A DNA stretch of 15,299 nucleotides. It comes from Pseudomonadota bacterium (GTDB lineage: Bacteria > Pseudomonadota > Gammaproteobacteria > Burkholderiales > Methylophilaceae). Below the pieces are notes generated by a model. It worked only from the letters and a program-made list of their open reading frames with translations. It did no database searches and was not told where the DNA came from. Of this stretch, positions 14,269 to 15,299 are shown piece by piece; the stretch's first letter is position 1; each line of letters starts with the position of its first letter. The DNA lies in NCBI GenBank assembly GCA_029549705.1, contig JAKPIR010000227.1:1-15299 (forward strand), in the 5' to 3' direction. The translations under genes were made by a program, and so were the position numbers.

Positions 14269-15299
14269 TTACGCATACAATGCGTTGATTTTGTCTTGAT
14301 AGTGTTGCCAAATTATTTCGCGTCGGTTTTTGCCATTTGTGGTGAGCTGCTGGTTGGCGGAGGTAAACGGTGTCTCTGCGATAATCCATCGGGTCACGCT
14401 AGCGTAGTCGGGCAATTGTGCATTCACTGCCTGAATCGCTTTGCTGATAGCGACATCATCCGCAGGTTGCCGCAATACGATGACAGCTACATTCCACGGC
14501 TTTGCTTCGCCAAATACCGCCGCTTGTGCAATATTTGGTGAAGCCTTGAGTTCACGCTCTACCCATTCTGGTGAAATATTGCGACCAAAAGAGGTAATAA
14601 ATACGTTCTTTTTTCGACCATTGATAAATAAGTACCCTTCATCATCCAAACACCCAATATCGCCAGTATTTATATACGCGTTATGGTCTGTTTGCTCGTG
14701 CTGATTGGTATAGCCTAAAAAATTAGCACCCTTCACTAAAATTTCGTGCTGCGCTGTGATTTTAATTTCAACATGTGGCAATGGCTTACCTGCACTACCC
14801 TTTTTATTGGCCTGCGGGGTATTGAGCGAAACCACTGAAGCACTTTCAGTCAGGCCATACCCTTCAAATACAGGCAAGCCAACTGCAGCCGCACGGTCTA
14901 ATAATTGCGGTGAAACAGAAGCCCCGCCGACTGCCAGAAAACGCAAACTAGGCAACTTAGCTGCCCCAGATTCTGCAATCTGCACTAGCGCTTGTAGCAT
15001 TTCCGGAATAAAAATGGCCGTATTCGCCTGCGTATAGGCCAATGCCAAATGGAGTTGCATGATATTGAGCTTACTACCGATTAAGCCCACTTGATCACTT
15101 GGCCACAGGTGTATGGTTGCCCCTGCCAGCAGGGCCGCATAAACGCCTGCAACATTTTCTAGCAAAGTTGCCAGCGGTAACACGCACAAATGCTGATCTT
15201 TTGCAGTTAAATTGGTTGCTAATTGAATCGCTTGCGCGACATTGGTCATCGCTTCCAAACTCAGGCAAGCCCCTTTGGGGTTGCCAGTAGTACCCGAGG
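14269..15299 (-). CDS. Acyl-activating AMP-binding ligase (N-terminus outside window)
   Basis: The frame is open to the right edge, giving 342 visible residues. The first ones are the ATP-binding loop SGTTGNPKGA (15268-15297), so the gene clearly continues beyond the window and a TTG near 15258 is not its start. Later motifs follow in order: GYGLTES, INTGD, the hinge GRKKNVFITSFGRNISP and the catalytic Lys of LTTNGKNR (K323 of the fragment). This is an ANL-superfamily enzyme that adenylates a carboxylic acid and usually transfers it to CoA or a carrier thiol. The hinge and C-domain most resemble long-chain fatty acyl ligases, but the substrate pocket cannot be read reliably. About 200 N-terminal residues are probably missing. 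It ends 10 bases before the diiron-oxidase start, so the two are cotranscribed and probably act on the same acyl group. Confidence 0.93.
   Translation of the reverse strand, partial: SGTTGNPKGACLSLEAMTNVAQAIQLATNLTAKDQHLCVLPLATLLENVAGVYAALLAGATIHLWPSDQVGLIGSKLNIMQLHLALAYTQANTAIFIPEMLQALVQIAESGAAKLPSLRFLAVGGASVSPQLLDRAAAVGLPVFEGYGLTESASVVSLNTPQANKKGSAGKPLPHVEIKITAQHEILVKGANFLGYTNQHEQTDHNAYINTGDIGCLDDEGYLFINGRKKNVFITSFGRNISPEWVERELKASPNIAQAAVFGEAKPWNVAVIVLRQPADDVAISKAIQAVNAQLPDYASVTRWIIAETPFTSANQQLTTNGKNRREIIWQHYQDKINALYA

Noticed and set aside
14269..15258. Taking the TTG near 15258 as the start of the acyl ligase
   Set aside because: The frame stays open to the window edge and the codons just upstream encode the conserved SGTTGNPKGA ATP-binding loop, so the gene is simply truncated by the window.

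Overview
The window looks like a chromosomal segment of a moderately AT-rich Gram-negative proteobacterium. A betaproteobacterium of the Methylophilaceae (Methylotenera/Methylophilus) type fits best. This is inferred from the style of the proteins and from an FxDxF-type PEP-CTERM-like exported protein beside cell-envelope genes; I could not run a search. I see no tRNA, rRNA, CRISPR array, insertion sequence or phage gene. Most genes read on the minus strand.

Left part (1-7456): the minus-strand start of a truncated secreted protein, a periplasmic lytic transglycosylase with a Sel1-like repeat, then a co-directional run uppP > AsmA-like > mutY. UppP recycles the undecaprenyl carrier, the AsmA protein belongs to an envelope/lipid-transport family, and MutY repairs A:8-oxoG mispairs. 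The AsmA-like protein is enlarged by three 97-residue tandem repeats.

Middle (7457-10403): a YidB-family protein with a clear terminator and an RluF-like rRNA pseudouridine synthase with a long basic, probably disordered N-terminal tail. Divergent from the synthase is a glyceraldehyde-3-phosphate dehydrogenase whose cofactor-pocket residues suggest that it accepts NADP. A bidirectional terminator separates gap from thiC.

Right part (10404-15299): thiC (thiamine pyrimidine synthesis) is preceded by a good promoter, a complete TPP riboswitch and a chain of alternating pairing segments ending in a hairpin over the thiC start, which suggests translational control. Divergent from thiC is a 46-codon ORF for a two-helix membrane peptide. 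Its strong terminator lies inside the 3' end of the convergent SDR gene. The last three genes form a tight minus-strand operon: acyl-activating AMP ligase (truncated by the window edge) > heme-oxygenase-like diiron oxidase (HDO/UndA-like) > SDR. This looks like a small uncharacterised pathway that acts on an activated acyl substrate, and it is the most interesting system here.
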